Shown here one piece after another: positions 25,662 through 34,420 of a DNA stretch of 64,000 bases. The notes beneath the pieces are model-generated. The model was not told the origin of the DNA. It did no database searches and was given only the letters and a program-made list of their open reading frames with translations. The DNA lies in assembly GCA_963700785.1 (NCBI GenBank), contig CAVOYZ010000005.1, positions 120,737 through 184,736 of the forward strand. Direction: 5' to 3'. Position 1 is the stretch's first letter; every line of letters begins with the position of its first letter. This stretch comes from CAXMST01 sp963700785 (GTDB lineage: Bacteria > Actinomycetota > Thermoleophilia > Solirubrobacterales > 70-9). A program made the translations under genes and the position numbers.

Positions 25662-26696
25662 ATGGCTGAACCGCGCAAGGCCCTGATCACCGGGATCACC
25701 GGCCAGGACGGCTCCTATCTGGCCGAGCACCTGCTCGATCTCGGCTACGAGGTCCACGGCATCGTGCGCCGTTCGTCGTCCTTCAACACCGCTCGGATCG
25801 ACCACCTCTACCACGACCCCCACGAGGTCGGAGTCCGCCTCTACACCCACTACGGCGACCTCTCGGACCCGGTTTCTTTGACCCACCGGATCTACGAGCT
25901 GCAGCCGGACGAGATCTACAACCTCGGCGCTCAGTCGCACGTGCAGGTCTCCTTTCAGATCCCCGAGTACACGCTCGACATCACCGGCGCCGGCACCCTG
26001 CGGGTGCTCGACGCGGTCCGCGAGTCGGGCTCGGAGGCGCGCGTCTACCAGTCCGGGTCGTCGGAGATGTTCGGAGCGACGCCGCCGCCGCAGTCGGAGT
26101 CGAGCGCCTTCTATCCGCGCAGCCCCTACGCGGTCGCCAAGGTCGCCTCGCACTGGCTCGCCGTCAACTACCGCGAGGCCTACGGGATGCACGTCTCGAA
26201 CGGGATCCTCTTCAACCACGAGTCGCCGCGGCGCGGCGAGACCTTCGTCACCAGGAAGATCACCCGCGCGATCGCCCGGATCCGCGAGGGCCTTCAGGAC
26301 AAGCTCTATCTCGGCAACCTCGACGCCCGCCGTGACTGGGGGTACGCCCCCGACTACGTCCGCGCGATGCAGTTGGTGATGGCCTGCGACGAGCCGGGCG
26401 ACTTCGTGATCGCGACCGGCGAGATGCACACCGTGCGCGAGTTCGCGGCGGCTGCGTTCGAGCACGCCGGCCTCGGCGACTTCGAGCAGTACGTCGAGAT
26501 CGACCCCCGCTACTACCGGCCGACCGAGGTCGACGCCCTGCAGGGCGACATCACCAAGGCCCGCGAGCAACTCGGCTGGGAGCCCGAGGTGCGCTTCGAC
26601 GAACTGGTCAAGATCATGGTCGACGCCGATATCGAAGCGCTCGAGGCCCAGCTGCAGGGCAAGGTCACCCGCTACAGCCACGAGGGCACCGGGTGA
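25662..26696 (+). CDS. gmd: GDP-mannose 4,6-dehydratase
   Basis: 344 residues. Converts GDP-mannose to GDP-4-keto-6-deoxymannose, the precursor of GDP-fucose and related 6-deoxy sugars. The chain starts ALITGITGQDGSYLAEHLL (GxxGxxG NADP loop), HGIVRRSSSFNT, and NLGAQSHVQVSF, with catalytic QSGSSEMFG (Thr/Ser and Glu) and YAVAKVASHW (Tyr, Lys), then GNLDARRDWGYAPDYVRAM. All are hallmarks of the family and the length is usual. ATG 25662 is chosen because the preceding extension is not conserved-looking. The stop overlaps the next gene as GTGA. Confidence 0.95.
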   Translation: MAEPRKALITGITGQDGSYLAEHLLDLGYEVHGIVRRSSSFNTARIDHLYHDPHEVGVRLYTHYGDLSDPVSLTHRIYELQPDEIYNLGAQSHVQVSFQIPEYTLDITGAGTLRVLDAVRESGSEARVYQSGSSEMFGATPPPQSESSAFYPRSPYAVAKVASHWLAVNYREAYGMHVSNGILFNHESPRRGETFVTRKITRAIARIREGLQDKLYLGNLDARRDWGYAPDYVRAMQLVMACDEPGDFVIATGEMHTVREFAAAAFEHAGLGDFEQYVEIDPRYYRPTEVDALQGDITKAREQLGWEPEVRFDELVKIMVDADIEALEAQLQGKVTRYSHEGTG

Positions 26697-27655
26697 GCCC
26701 CTCGGCGCTGCCCGATCCCGGCTTCTGGTCCGGGAAGAGCGTCGTCGTCACCGGCGGCGCCGGATTTCTCGGCACGCCGGTGATGGGCATGCTGAGCGAG
26801 CTCGGTGCCGATGCCAGGGCTCCCCGTTCGGCGGAGTTCGACCTGCGCGACAAGGCGGCGGCCACCGCGGCCCTCGAGGGAGCGGAGGTCGTCATCCACC
26901 TCGCCGCCAACGTCGGCGGCATCGGCTACAACCGGCGCAATCCGGCGCCGCTCGCCTACGACAACCTGACGATGGGCACCAACGTGTTCGAGGGCTGCCG
27001 CGAGCTCGGGGTCTCGAAGCTGGTCGCGGCCTGCTCGGTCTGCGCCTACCCGCTCGAGACGCCGGTCCCGTTTCGTGAGGAGACGATCTGGGACGGCTAC
27101 CCGGAGCCGTCGAACGCCCCCTACGGCCTCGCGAAGAAGATGCTGCTGGTGCTCAGCGACACCTACCGGCGCCAATACGGGTTCGACTCCTGCGCGCCGG
27201 TGATCGCCAACCTCTATGGGCCGAACGACAACTTCGACCTCGAGGACAGCCACGTGATCCCGGCGATGGTCCGCAAGTACGTCGAGGCGACCGCGGACGG
27301 GCACCGGGACGTCACCCTGTGGGGCAGCGGCGAGCCCTCGCGCGAGTTCCTCTACGTCGACGACGCCGCTCGAGGGCTGCTGCTCTGCGCCGAGCGGCTC
27401 GACGTCTCCGAGCCGGTCAACCTCGGAGTCGGCCGCGAGACCAGGATCCGCGACCTCGCCGCGGCGATCGCGACCGCCGCCGGCTTCGAGGGCGAGACCG
27501 TCTGGGATGCCTCGCGACCGGACGGCCAGATGAAGCGTGGCCTCGACGTCTCCCGCGCCCGTGAGCTGGCGGGCTTCGAGGCGGAGGTCGAGCTGGAGGA
27601 CGGCATCCGGCGGACGGTCGAATGGTTTCGCGAGCACGAGCCCGCCGCGGCCTGA
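26693..27655 (+). CDS. fcl: GDP-L-fucose synthase-like epimerase/reductase
   Basis: 320 residues from GTG 26693, overlapping the gmd stop. It would epimerise and reduce GDP-4-keto-6-deoxymannose to GDP-L-fucose. Motifs: VVVTGGAGFLGTPVM (NADP loop), AANVGGIGYNRRNP, the catalytic Ser/Cys of ACSVCAYP, and the Tyr-x-x-x-Lys pair PYGLAKKML, then REFLYVDDAARGLLL. The N-terminal 13 residues before the Rossmann strand are extra, as in other family members. Together with gmd this makes the donor for fucosyl units. A closely related 6-deoxyhexose epimerase cannot be excluded from sequence alone. Confidence 0.85.
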   Translation: MSPSALPDPGFWSGKSVVVTGGAGFLGTPVMGMLSELGADARAPRSAEFDLRDKAAATAALEGAEVVIHLAANVGGIGYNRRNPAPLAYDNLTMGTNVFEGCRELGVSKLVAACSVCAYPLETPVPFREETIWDGYPEPSNAPYGLAKKMLLVLSDTYRRQYGFDSCAPVIANLYGPNDNFDLEDSHVIPAMVRKYVEATADGHRDVTLWGSGEPSREFLYVDDAARGLLLCAERLDVSEPVNLGVGRETRIRDLAAAIATAAGFEGETVWDASRPDGQMKRGLDVSRARELAGFEAEVELEDGIRRTVEWFREHEPAAA

Positions 27656-27657
27656 AC

Positions 27658-28923
27658 TCAGCCCGCGGCGATGGTTGCCTCGACCAGGCCGGCCATCGCT
27701 TCCGCCGCGGCCGGGTACCGATAGCGGCTCACGATCTCGCCGGTGGGTGCGGCGAGCCCGTCCTCGACCAAGCTGCGGAGGCCGTTCGCGATCGCGCCCG
27801 GATCATCGGCTGCGATCACCGGACCCAGGCCCGACTCGCTGAGGATCCTCCCCGCCTCGGTTCCGGCGCAGAGCGGCAGAATCGAACGGCCGGCGGCGAT
27901 GTACTCGAACAGCTTGAAGTTGACCAGCTGGCTCCTCGCGGGCTGTGCGAGCAGGAGCAACGCGTCGGCATGGCGCTGCAGCGCCAGTGAGCGCTCGCGC
28001 TCGACGCTGCCGAGCAGGCTGACGCGCACCGGACGGAGATCCGACCCCAGCAAGGCCCGCTCGTCGGCCCGCAGCGGCCCGGCGATCGCAACCTCCAGCC
28101 TGCGGGCGCAGTCCGGGTGCTCGGCGGCTAGTGCCGCCAGGCCGTCAACGAAGCCGCGCGGGTCCCGACCGTAGGAGCCGAAGCGGCCGGTGTAGAGAAG
28201 CGTGGTGCGCTCCGGGTCGAGCACCCCCTCGGCCGCCGCGACCGCCGCGGGGGAGGGATCGTCGTCGGGGTCCCAGCCGTTGGCGATCAGGACCGGGTCG
28301 GCGATGCCGCGCGAGCGCAGATCGGCCGCGGCGGGCTCGCTGACGCAGGCCACGGCGTCGGCGGCCCCGAGGACGCGGCGCTCCATGCGCTCGTCGGCGC
28401 GTCGCTGGAGCGCCAACGGGAACCGCGGCCGCAGCGGCTCGAAGGTCCAAGCGTCGCGGATGTCGGCGATCCACGGCACCCCGCGACGGGCGAGCGCCGT
28501 CGCGATCAGGTGGGCCGACTCGGGCGGCGAGGTGCTGATCACGGCGTCGAAGGGCCGCGCCCGATGGGCGCGAAGCGCCGCTCGTCTGGCGAACGGTGCC
28601 CAGGCGACCCGGAGCGGCTCGGGAACGACCACGTAGCTGAGTGGGTGCGGCTTGCCTGAGTAGGTGTCGGAGTCGAACAGGGAGTCGATCGAAGCGCGCC
28701 CCGCGAGCCGGGCGCGGTAGCTCTGCAGGTCGGCGGTGCGGATCACCTCGACGCCCGGAGTCCGCGCTTCGCCGGTGCCCTCGCCGAAGGCGGAGGTGGT
28801 GAGCACGGTCACCCGGTGTCCGAGCCTGGCGAGGTACTTGGCGAGGGCGGCGGGCCGCTGGGCTCCCGTATCGCGGGTCGGCGGATAGAAGTAGGAGATC
28901 AGCAGGATCGAGTGGCCGGGCAA
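27658..28923 (-). CDS. glycosyltransferase family 4
   Basis: 421 residues, GT-B fold. The N-terminal domain begins ILLISYFYPPTRDTGAQRPAALAKYLARLGHRVTVLT, the classic GT4 opening with a glycine-poor loop. The C-terminal domain has LLYTGRFGSYGRDPRGFVDGLAAL and FKLFEYIAAGRSILPLC, the nucleotide-sugar binding E-x-x-x-x-E-like region. It ends 2 bp before fcl stops on the other strand. It follows another GT4 with a 1-bp gap, so the two are co-transcribed. Probably a cytosolic transferase that builds the repeat unit. Confidence 0.87.
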   Translation of the reverse strand: MPGHSILLISYFYPPTRDTGAQRPAALAKYLARLGHRVTVLTTSAFGEGTGEARTPGVEVIRTADLQSYRARLAGRASIDSLFDSDTYSGKPHPLSYVVVPEPLRVAWAPFARRAALRAHRARPFDAVISTSPPESAHLIATALARRGVPWIADIRDAWTFEPLRPRFPLALQRRADERMERRVLGAADAVACVSEPAAADLRSRGIADPVLIANGWDPDDDPSPAAVAAAEGVLDPERTTLLYTGRFGSYGRDPRGFVDGLAALAAEHPDCARRLEVAIAGPLRADERALLGSDLRPVRVSLLGSVERERSLALQRHADALLLLAQPARSQLVNFKLFEYIAAGRSILPLCAGTEAGRILSESGLGPVIAADDPGAIANGLRSLVEDGLAAPTGEIVSRYRYPAAAEAMAGLVEATIAAG

Positions 28924-28924
28924 G

Positions 28925-30106
28925 TCAGCCTCCGAGCTTCAGCCGGCGGGCGGCGAGCGCCTCGGCGTAGGCGTCGTCCATCCGGCCCAGCAGCGCCGGC
29001 CAGGCCCAGCGCTGCTCGCATCGTCGGCGCCCCTCCGCCCCGATCGCCGCGCGCCCCTCGGGCCCGAGCGCGACCATCCGGTCGAGCGCCGCGGCCGCAG
29101 CCGCCGGGTCACCGGCGGGCACCAGATAGCCGGTCTCGCCGTCGTCGATCACGGCGCGGACGCCGGGGTAGTCGGTCGCGATCGCCGGCAGACCGCATGC
29201 GAGCGCCTCGATCAGCACGATTCCGAACGACTCGGGCGGCTCGGTGGTCAGGGCGAACAGATCGCAGGCGCGCAGCACGTCGGGGAGCTCGGCGTGGGGG
29301 ACCCTCCCGAGGAAGTGGATGCGATCGCCGATCCCGGCCTCGTTGGCCGTGGTCCGGAAGCCGTCGAGCAGCTCGCCTCCGCCGGCGACGATCAGATGCA
29401 GGTTGCGGGACTCGGCCCGCGCGACCGCCGCGATCGCCAGGTCGAGCCGCTTGAAATGGTGGGCGCGATCGAGGGTGGCGACGAACGCGACCGCGACGTC
29501 GTCGGCGTCGATCCCGAGGCGCTCGCGGAGGCCACTGCCGTCGGCGCCCGGTGAGAAGGCCACGGTGTCGACCCCGTTCGGCATCTCGATCAGTCGCTCG
29601 GGCGTCCGCTCGAGCGCGCGGCGCAGGTAGGGGACCGAGCGGGCGTGGTCCTCGCTCAGGACCAGCACCCGGTCGGCCGAGCGGATCAGGGTCGGCGCGA
29701 CAGAGTGCTCGTAGGCTTCGAACAGCGCCCCGCGGGGTCCGCCGCCGAGCAGCCGGTTCTTGTAGTGAACGATCAGGGCCGCCTCCCGGCTTCGCCTGCG
29801 AAGGCGGGCGAGCAGGGTCAGCTCGGCGCCGAAGATGAACGGGTAGTGGAGGTGGATGACGTCGAAGCCCTCGAGCCGGGCGAGGCGCGGCAGCAGCGGT
29901 GCGTTGCCGACCGCCAGCGTCGGCTCGATCCGGTGGATGATCGCCCCGCCAGCGTCGGGGGCCTCCCCCTCGGCCGGCGCCGTGAAGACCTCGACGTGAT
30001 TTCCGCGCTCAGCCTGTCCGGTGGCGAACCGGTAGCAGGTGTTTCCGGCCCCGCCCGGGTAGGGCGGGAAGGTGGCGGTCAGGTGGGCGATCCGCAGCGG
30101 CTGCAA
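28925..30106 (-). CDS. glycosyltransferase family 4
   Basis: 393 residues, GT-B fold, from TTG 30106. N-terminal motif RIAHLTATFPPYPGGAGNTCYRFATGQAERGNHVEVFT. C-terminal motif FALTTEPPESFGIVLIEALACGLPAIATDYPGVRAVIDDG, the GPGTF E7 signature (E-S-F-G-I-x-x-x-E), which is strong for family GT4. The operon runs UXS, this GT4, then the second GT4, so the transferases are made with UDP-xylose synthesis. The start is TTG by necessity; there is no nearer ATG or GTG. Donor sugar not readable, though UDP-xylose or GDP-fucose would be consistent with the locus. Confidence 0.88.
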   Translation of the reverse strand: MQPLRIAHLTATFPPYPGGAGNTCYRFATGQAERGNHVEVFTAPAEGEAPDAGGAIIHRIEPTLAVGNAPLLPRLARLEGFDVIHLHYPFIFGAELTLLARLRRRSREAALIVHYKNRLLGGGPRGALFEAYEHSVAPTLIRSADRVLVLSEDHARSVPYLRRALERTPERLIEMPNGVDTVAFSPGADGSGLRERLGIDADDVAVAFVATLDRAHHFKRLDLAIAAVARAESRNLHLIVAGGGELLDGFRTTANEAGIGDRIHFLGRVPHAELPDVLRACDLFALTTEPPESFGIVLIEALACGLPAIATDYPGVRAVIDDGETGYLVPAGDPAAAAAALDRMVALGPEGRAAIGAEGRRRCEQRWAWPALLGRMDDAYAEALAARRLKLGG

Positions 30107-30119
30107 CGCGCGCCCGGCG

Positions 30120-31067
30120 TCAGTCGGCTGCGCCGACCAGCCGCTCCAGGCCGGACTCCTCGATAGTCCGCTTGAGCCCCTCCTCGAGATCGACTTTGGC
30201 CTCCCAGCCGAGCAACTCCCGTGCCCGGGTGATGTCCGGCTGCCTGACCTGCGGGTCGTCGACGGGGAGCGCCTCGTAGACGATCTCGGCTCGCGAGTCG
30301 GTCACCTTGATCACCGACTCGGCCAGCTCGAGCAAGGTGTACTCCTCGGGGTTGCCGATGTTGACCGGCAGGTGGACGTCGGATTCCATCAGCGCGACCA
30401 GGCCGGCGATCAGGTCGGTTACGTAACAGAAGCTGCGCGTCTGACTGCCGTCGCCGAACACGGTCAGCGGCTTGTCCTGCAGCGCTTGGCGCATGAAGGT
30501 CGGGATCGCCCGGCCGTCGTGCGGGCGCATGCGAGCGCCGAACGTATTGAAGATCCGGACGATGCAGGTGTCGACGCCCTGCTGGCGGTGGTAGGCCATC
30601 GTCAGCGCCTCGGCGTAGCGCTTCGCCTCGTCGTAGACGCCGCGGGGGCCGATCGGGTTCACGTGGCCCCAGTAGCTCTCCGGTTGCGGGTGGATCTGAG
30701 GGTCGCCGTAGACCTCGGATGTGGAGGCGAGCAGGAACCGGGCCCGCTTGAACTTGGCGACGCCGAGCATGTGGTGGGTGCCGTAGGAGCCGACCTTGAG
30801 TGTGTGCAGGGGCAGGCGCGCGTAGTCGATCGGACTGGCCGGCGAGGCCAGGTGATAGACGAAGTCGACGTCGCCGTCGATCTCGACCGTCTCGGTGATG
30901 TCCTGGTGGACGAAGTCGAAATCGCCGCTGCCGATGTGCTCGATGTTCCTCAGCGAGCCGGTATCGAGGTTGTCGATGCAGATCACCCGGTAACCTGAAT
31001 CGAGCAGGTGATCGCAGAGATGGGAGCCGAGAAAGCCGGCCCCCCCGGTTACTACGCAGGTGGCCAT
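30120..31067 (-). CDS. UDP-glucuronate decarboxylase (UDP-xylose synthase)
   Basis: 315 residues. Converts UDP-glucuronate to UDP-xylose in the cytosol with NAD retained. It begins TCVVTGGAGFLGSHLCDHLL, then IDNLDTGSLRNIEHI, HLASPASPIDYARLPL (the P-x-D-Y motif diagnostic for UXS), the catalytic STSEVYGDP and YDEAKRYAEAL Tyr/Lys pair, and RIFNTFGARMRPHDGRAIPTF. These are strong UXS features and the length matches the soluble bacterial form. ATG 31067 is chosen as the start of the Rossmann strand. It leads the leftward GT4 operon. Confidence 0.92.
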   Translation of the reverse strand: MATCVVTGGAGFLGSHLCDHLLDSGYRVICIDNLDTGSLRNIEHIGSGDFDFVHQDITETVEIDGDVDFVYHLASPASPIDYARLPLHTLKVGSYGTHHMLGVAKFKRARFLLASTSEVYGDPQIHPQPESYWGHVNPIGPRGVYDEAKRYAEALTMAYHRQQGVDTCIVRIFNTFGARMRPHDGRAIPTFMRQALQDKPLTVFGDGSQTRSFCYVTDLIAGLVALMESDVHLPVNIGNPEEYTLLELAESVIKVTDSRAEIVYEALPVDDPQVRQPDITRARELLGWEAKVDLEEGLKRTIEESGLERLVGAAD

Positions 31068-31203
31068 CGGCGGCTCAGGATAGCGGCGGCGAAGAGACCC
31101 CGAGGACCCGCCGCCCAGCATGCGCGAGACGGTTCAAGACGCCCATCGGGCCGCAGCGGCGAGCCCCTGGGGCACCGCGGCGATGGGCGGGGTTCGGAGG
31201 GCG

Positions 31204-31223
31204 TGGAGATCGATCGATCTCCA
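31204..31223. promoter_or_regulatory. 20-bp perfect palindrome before the sigma-like gene
   Basis: TGGAGATCGATCGATCTCCA is identical to its reverse complement. It ends 14 bases before GTG 31238, where a repressor would block transcription or a hairpin would hide the ribosome site. GATCGATC repeats are common in this GC-rich sequence, so chance is possible, but a 20-bp perfect palindrome is unusual. No function is shown. Confidence 0.35.
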
Positions 31224-31237
31224 GATGCGCCGGCTCG

Positions 31238-31751
31238 GTGACCTTCGTCGCTCTCGACCGCGTCGAGCGCGCGGCGCAGCTACTGGCTGAGCACGAGCCG
31301 ACCTTGAGGCGAACGGCGCGTCGCTTCTCGTCGAACGAGGCCGATGCCGAGGACGCCCTTCAGCGAGCCGCGGAAATCCTGATCCGCAGGAGCCCCGATC
31401 GGCGAGGGCGGCGCCTTCTCGCCTGGATGCACGTCGTCACCCGCCACGAGGCGCTCGCCGTCGGTCGCGAGGCCCGCCGCGTCCCGCTCGGCTGATGCCG
31501 ATGAGGGATTCGACCCCGAGCGCCTCGCCGGCGCCACCCCAGACCCGTCGGTCGCGATCGAGGCGCGCGAGCGTGTCGCCGGGGCGGCGGCGGCGCTGGC
31601 GCGCCTGAAGCCGCAGGAGCGGCGAGCCCTTGCGCTCCAGGCTGCCGGCTGCTCATACGCCGAGGTCCAGGCGATCACCGGCTGGACCTACACGAAGGTG
31701 AACAGGTGTATGGCCGAGGGCCGGGCGCGGCTGCGGGCGCTGAGGCATTGA
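31238..31751 (+). CDS. small sigma-70-like factor, region 2 plus region 4 (frameshifted)
   Basis: The intact product would be about 170 residues. Region 2-like: LRRTARRFSSNEADAEDALQRAAEILI then HVVTRHEALAVGREARR, the ECF sigma pattern. Region 4-like HTH: ALARLKPQERRALALQAAGCSYAEVQ then WTYTKVNRCMAEGRARLRAL. The two halves are in different frames; one extra base between about 31470 and 31492 separates them, and the downstream frame is open back to SADADEGFDPERL. A 20-bp palindrome precedes it. It is 59 bp upstream of the imine reductase-like gene. Could be a pseudogene or an assembly error. Confidence 0.65.
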
Positions 31752-31810
31752 TCGCGCGCGCTGGATGCTTTGCTCCGTCTATTGAGCCGCCGATTCGAAG
31801 GGAGACTCCG

Positions 31811-32707
31811 ATGCCAACACCGACCGCCGTAACAGTCCTCGGTCTCGGGCGAATGGGATCGAGCCTCGCCGAGGCCTTCATTGCCGCCGGCCACGAGGTA
31901 ACGGTCTGGAACCGCGACCGCAGCAAGTGCGGCGCCTTTGAGGGCCGAGCCCGTCTTGGCGCCACCGCGGCCGAAGCCTGTGGCGCCTCCGATCTGGTTG
32001 GGATCTGCGTGGCGGACTATGACGCGGCGAGAGCAAGTCTCGCCGGACCCGGCACCGCCGCCGCGCTGGCCGATCGGACGCTGATCCAGTTCTCGAGTGG
32101 TAGCCCCGACGATGCCCGCGCCCTTGAGTCCTGGGCGAGCGAGAACCGGATCGACTACCTCGACGGCGCGATCCTGACCTACCCCGACGGGATCGGAGCC
32201 GACCACGCCGACAGGGTGATCTTCTACGCGGGGGCGCGCGATGCATTCGATCGGCATCGAGGTGTGCTGCTCGCGCTCGGTGGCCGCCCGACCTTCGTCA
32301 GTGCGGCTGTCGGCGGAGCTGCTGCGGCCGATCTTGCGTGGCTCAGCTTCGAGTGCGGAGCGACCGCGGGCCTCTTGCAGGGTGCCGCCTTCTGCGAGGC
32401 CGAGGACGTGGACCCGGGGCATTTCTTCGATGCGGTGAAGGCTCTGTCCCATGAGATCGCTGCGGCCGCCGACCGGTGTCGCGAGATGATCGAGCGCGGC
32501 GAGTACCGAGGCGATCTGGCCACCCTCGATGTCCACGTCGCTGCGATCGACAACATCGTCGCCTTCGCCGAGGCGAGCGGAGTCAACGAGGTCATGCCCG
32601 CTGCGCTGCTGAGGGTCTTCGGCGAGGCGGCCCACGGCGGCCACGGCGAGGATGAGATCGTCGGGGCAATAGAGGTCTTTCGGGCTGCTCCTCACGAGAC
32701 CGGTTGA
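31811..32707 (+). CDS. imine reductase-like NADPH oxidoreductase
   Basis: 298 residues. Rossmann loop VTVLGLGRMGSSLAEAF (about 7-23), NADP-binding VTVWNRDRSK (about 30-39), then LIQFSSGSPDDARALESWASENRIDYLDGAIL, a stretch characteristic of the imine reductase family rather than of hydroxyisobutyrate dehydrogenases. Asp174 (AAADLAWL) aligns by motif with the proton-donating Asp of (R)-type imine reductases. A usual SD (GGGAGA) precedes ATG 31811. Such enzymes reduce cyclic imines with NADPH. Natural substrates for the family are mostly unknown. Related beta-hydroxyacid dehydrogenases are the alternative. Confidence 0.78.
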   Translation: MPTPTAVTVLGLGRMGSSLAEAFIAAGHEVTVWNRDRSKCGAFEGRARLGATAAEACGASDLVGICVADYDAARASLAGPGTAAALADRTLIQFSSGSPDDARALESWASENRIDYLDGAILTYPDGIGADHADRVIFYAGARDAFDRHRGVLLALGGRPTFVSAAVGGAAAADLAWLSFECGATAGLLQGAAFCEAEDVDPGHFFDAVKALSHEIAAAADRCREMIERGEYRGDLATLDVHVAAIDNIVAFAEASGVNEVMPAALLRVFGEAAHGGHGEDEIVGAIEVFRAAPHETG

Positions 32708-32744
32708 GCGCGATCGCCGCCCGGCCAGCGCGGCGCCGTCCGGC

Positions 32745-33944
32745 TCAGATCTCGGCGACGGGGATCGCGCCGGCGTCGCGAATCGCCTTCTCACTGACCC
32801 CGGGGAGCTCACCGAGCGGCGTGTAGGCGATCGCGTCGGGATCGAGGCCGGTCGCCTCAGCGTCTTTCCCCGTGAGTCGCTCGATCAGACCCTTTGAGCC
32901 GAGGATCGCGCCTGTGGTCGCTGCACCCTCGATCCGAGCTGCCTCATTCATCTCGTCGCCGAGCGCGGTCACTTCGAGCCGTCCTTTGGTCGCGATCTGG
33001 CCGACCATCAGCGTTGCCCCCCAGTGCACGCCGACGTTGATCTTCGCAGTGATCTCCTCCGGCCCCAGGTCGTCCGCGCCGTCGCGGATCGCCCGAGCGG
33101 CCTCGATCGTCGCCCGCGCGGTCGCCGACTCGGAGCCCTCGAAGTCGGCGTCGAGGAACAAGGCCGAGCCGCCGTCCCCGGCGTGCTTGCCGACGATGCC
33201 GCCCGCGGCGACGACCGAGGAGTCGATCAGGTCTGTCATCGCCCGGATCAGGTCGAAGTAGCCGCGGGATGAGAGGCGACGGGAGAGGGCCCCGGACGCC
33301 TCGAGGTCGGCGAAGAGGATCCCGGCTGCACGCTTGCCGGGTTCGCTCACCCGCTCCATCCGCTCGAACAGACGCTGGTCGCCGCGGGCCAGTCGTTGCT
33401 CTAGGTTCTGCGGCAGGGCGCTGCGGTGCTGGACCAAGACGCCGATGAAGCGTCCGTCATCGTCGCTGAGCCTGAGGTAGACGTTGTTGACGTCGCCGAG
33501 CAGGTTCTCGCGTATCCGAAGGTCGGGCCGGAAGCTGATCCTCGCCTGCCAGGCTCGGGGCGGCTCGGCGATCGGATCGACCTCCGCCGCGACCGGTGCG
33601 GTCAGGCCGAAGACGTCCTCGAAGCCGGGGTCGTCGGGGTCGAGGTAGTGGCGCATGATTTTAGCGTTTTGCTGAAACCAGGCGGCCCCGCTCTCCTCGT
33701 TGATCCGCATGATGTCGGACTTCCCCTCGAGGGTCCGGTGGATCAACGATCGGCCGTACATCCCCTTCGCCTCTTCGGTCGAAAGGCCCAGGATTCGAGC
33801 GGCCTGGCTGGAGAAGAAGATCGTGCGGAAGCTCGTGTTCAGGATCTCGGCCGACATCTCCGCGCTCTCGATCGCAAGCGCGATCTCACGTAGCTCGGAA
33901 TGCTCGGGAAGCGGTGGGACGTATCTCGGCTCGTCGTCGATCAT
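32745..33944 (-). CDS. class III adenylate/guanylate cyclase domain protein with PAS-like N-terminus
   Basis: 399 residues, soluble. Residues 15-170 form a PAS-like sensor region, with no clear ligand motif. The cyclase domain starts near 205: metal Asp213 (GILFADLEASG) and Asp257 (KHAGDGGSALF), and the transition-state pair Asn333/Arg337 (GDEMNEAARIEG). These residues argue for an active cyclase, though the purine-specifying positions are not clear. A TAGTCT box lies only 3 nt before ATG 33944. It probably makes cAMP or cGMP in response to an internal signal. It is convergent with the imine reductase-like gene. Confidence 0.8.
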   Translation of the reverse strand: MIDDEPRYVPPLPEHSELREIALAIESAEMSAEILNTSFRTIFFSSQAARILGLSTEEAKGMYGRSLIHRTLEGKSDIMRINEESGAAWFQQNAKIMRHYLDPDDPGFEDVFGLTAPVAAEVDPIAEPPRAWQARISFRPDLRIRENLLGDVNNVYLRLSDDDGRFIGVLVQHRSALPQNLEQRLARGDQRLFERMERVSEPGKRAAGILFADLEASGALSRRLSSRGYFDLIRAMTDLIDSSVVAAGGIVGKHAGDGGSALFLDADFEGSESATARATIEAARAIRDGADDLGPEEITAKINVGVHWGATLMVGQIATKGRLEVTALGDEMNEAARIEGAATTGAILGSKGLIERLTGKDAEATGLDPDAIAYTPLGELPGVSEKAIRDAGAIPVAEI

Positions 33945-34000
33945 CCGAGACTACCCCGACGCCTCGAGCCCGGGTTCGGTCGCGTCCGGCTCAGCGGATC

Positions 34001-34420
34001 TCAGTCGTCGTCCCGGTCGTCGTCCCCGCCACCGCTGTCATCGCTCTCTTCGGGGCTTGGCGTCGACGAGTCCCCGGCATCCTCGGTCGTCGTCCCCGCG
34101 GGCGGTGGCGCCGGCGTCGGCGGTGTGGTGGCCGGCGGCGGGGCGGGCGTAGCCGGCGCCGCCCCGGAGCCGTTGGCTTCCCGGATCCTGCGACGCTGAC
34201 GCTGACGCTGCCGCTGCCGCGCGCTCGCGCGCCGGGCAGCCTTCCCGTTGCCGCCACCGCCGGCGACGAGCTGTTCGGCGGCCGACGGGGGCTCGCCCGA
34301 GAGCCCGACCTCAGGCGTTGTGATCTGGCTGGTCGCCGCCCCGAGGCCAGCTGCGACCAGTAAACCGGCGACGGCCAGGAGCACCGGCCGCAGCTTCGCC
34401 TGGCTTTGCGGCCCGCTCAT
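34001..34420 (-). CDS. small anchored or secreted low-complexity protein
   Basis: 139 residues from ATG 34420, which overlaps the histidine kinase stop as ATGA. Residues 11-31 are one hydrophobic span (PVLLAVAGLLVAAGLGAATS). The rest is low complexity: a Gln-Arg repeat (about 68-78, from a 6-bp DNA repeat near 34192-34220), Pro/Ala/Thr, and an acidic tail of Asp. No cysteine and no domain is recognised. Its position as third gene after response regulator and kinase suggests an extracytoplasmic partner or sensor accessory. Not similar to a named family. Confidence 0.6.
   Translation of the reverse strand: MSGPQSQAKLRPVLLAVAGLLVAAGLGAATSQITTPEVGLSGEPPSAAEQLVAGGGGNGKAARRASARQRQRQRQRRRIREANGSGAAPATPAPPPATTPPTPAPPPAGTTTEDAGDSSTPSPEESDDSGGGDDDRDDD
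34192..34220. repeat. 6-bp tandem repeat in the anchored-protein gene
   Basis: The units GACGCT (three times) and then GCCGCT/GCCGCG run end to end and encode the Arg-Gln repeat of the small anchored protein on the minus strand. Repeats of this kind can change copy number in frame because the unit is a multiple of three. Confidence 0.6.
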
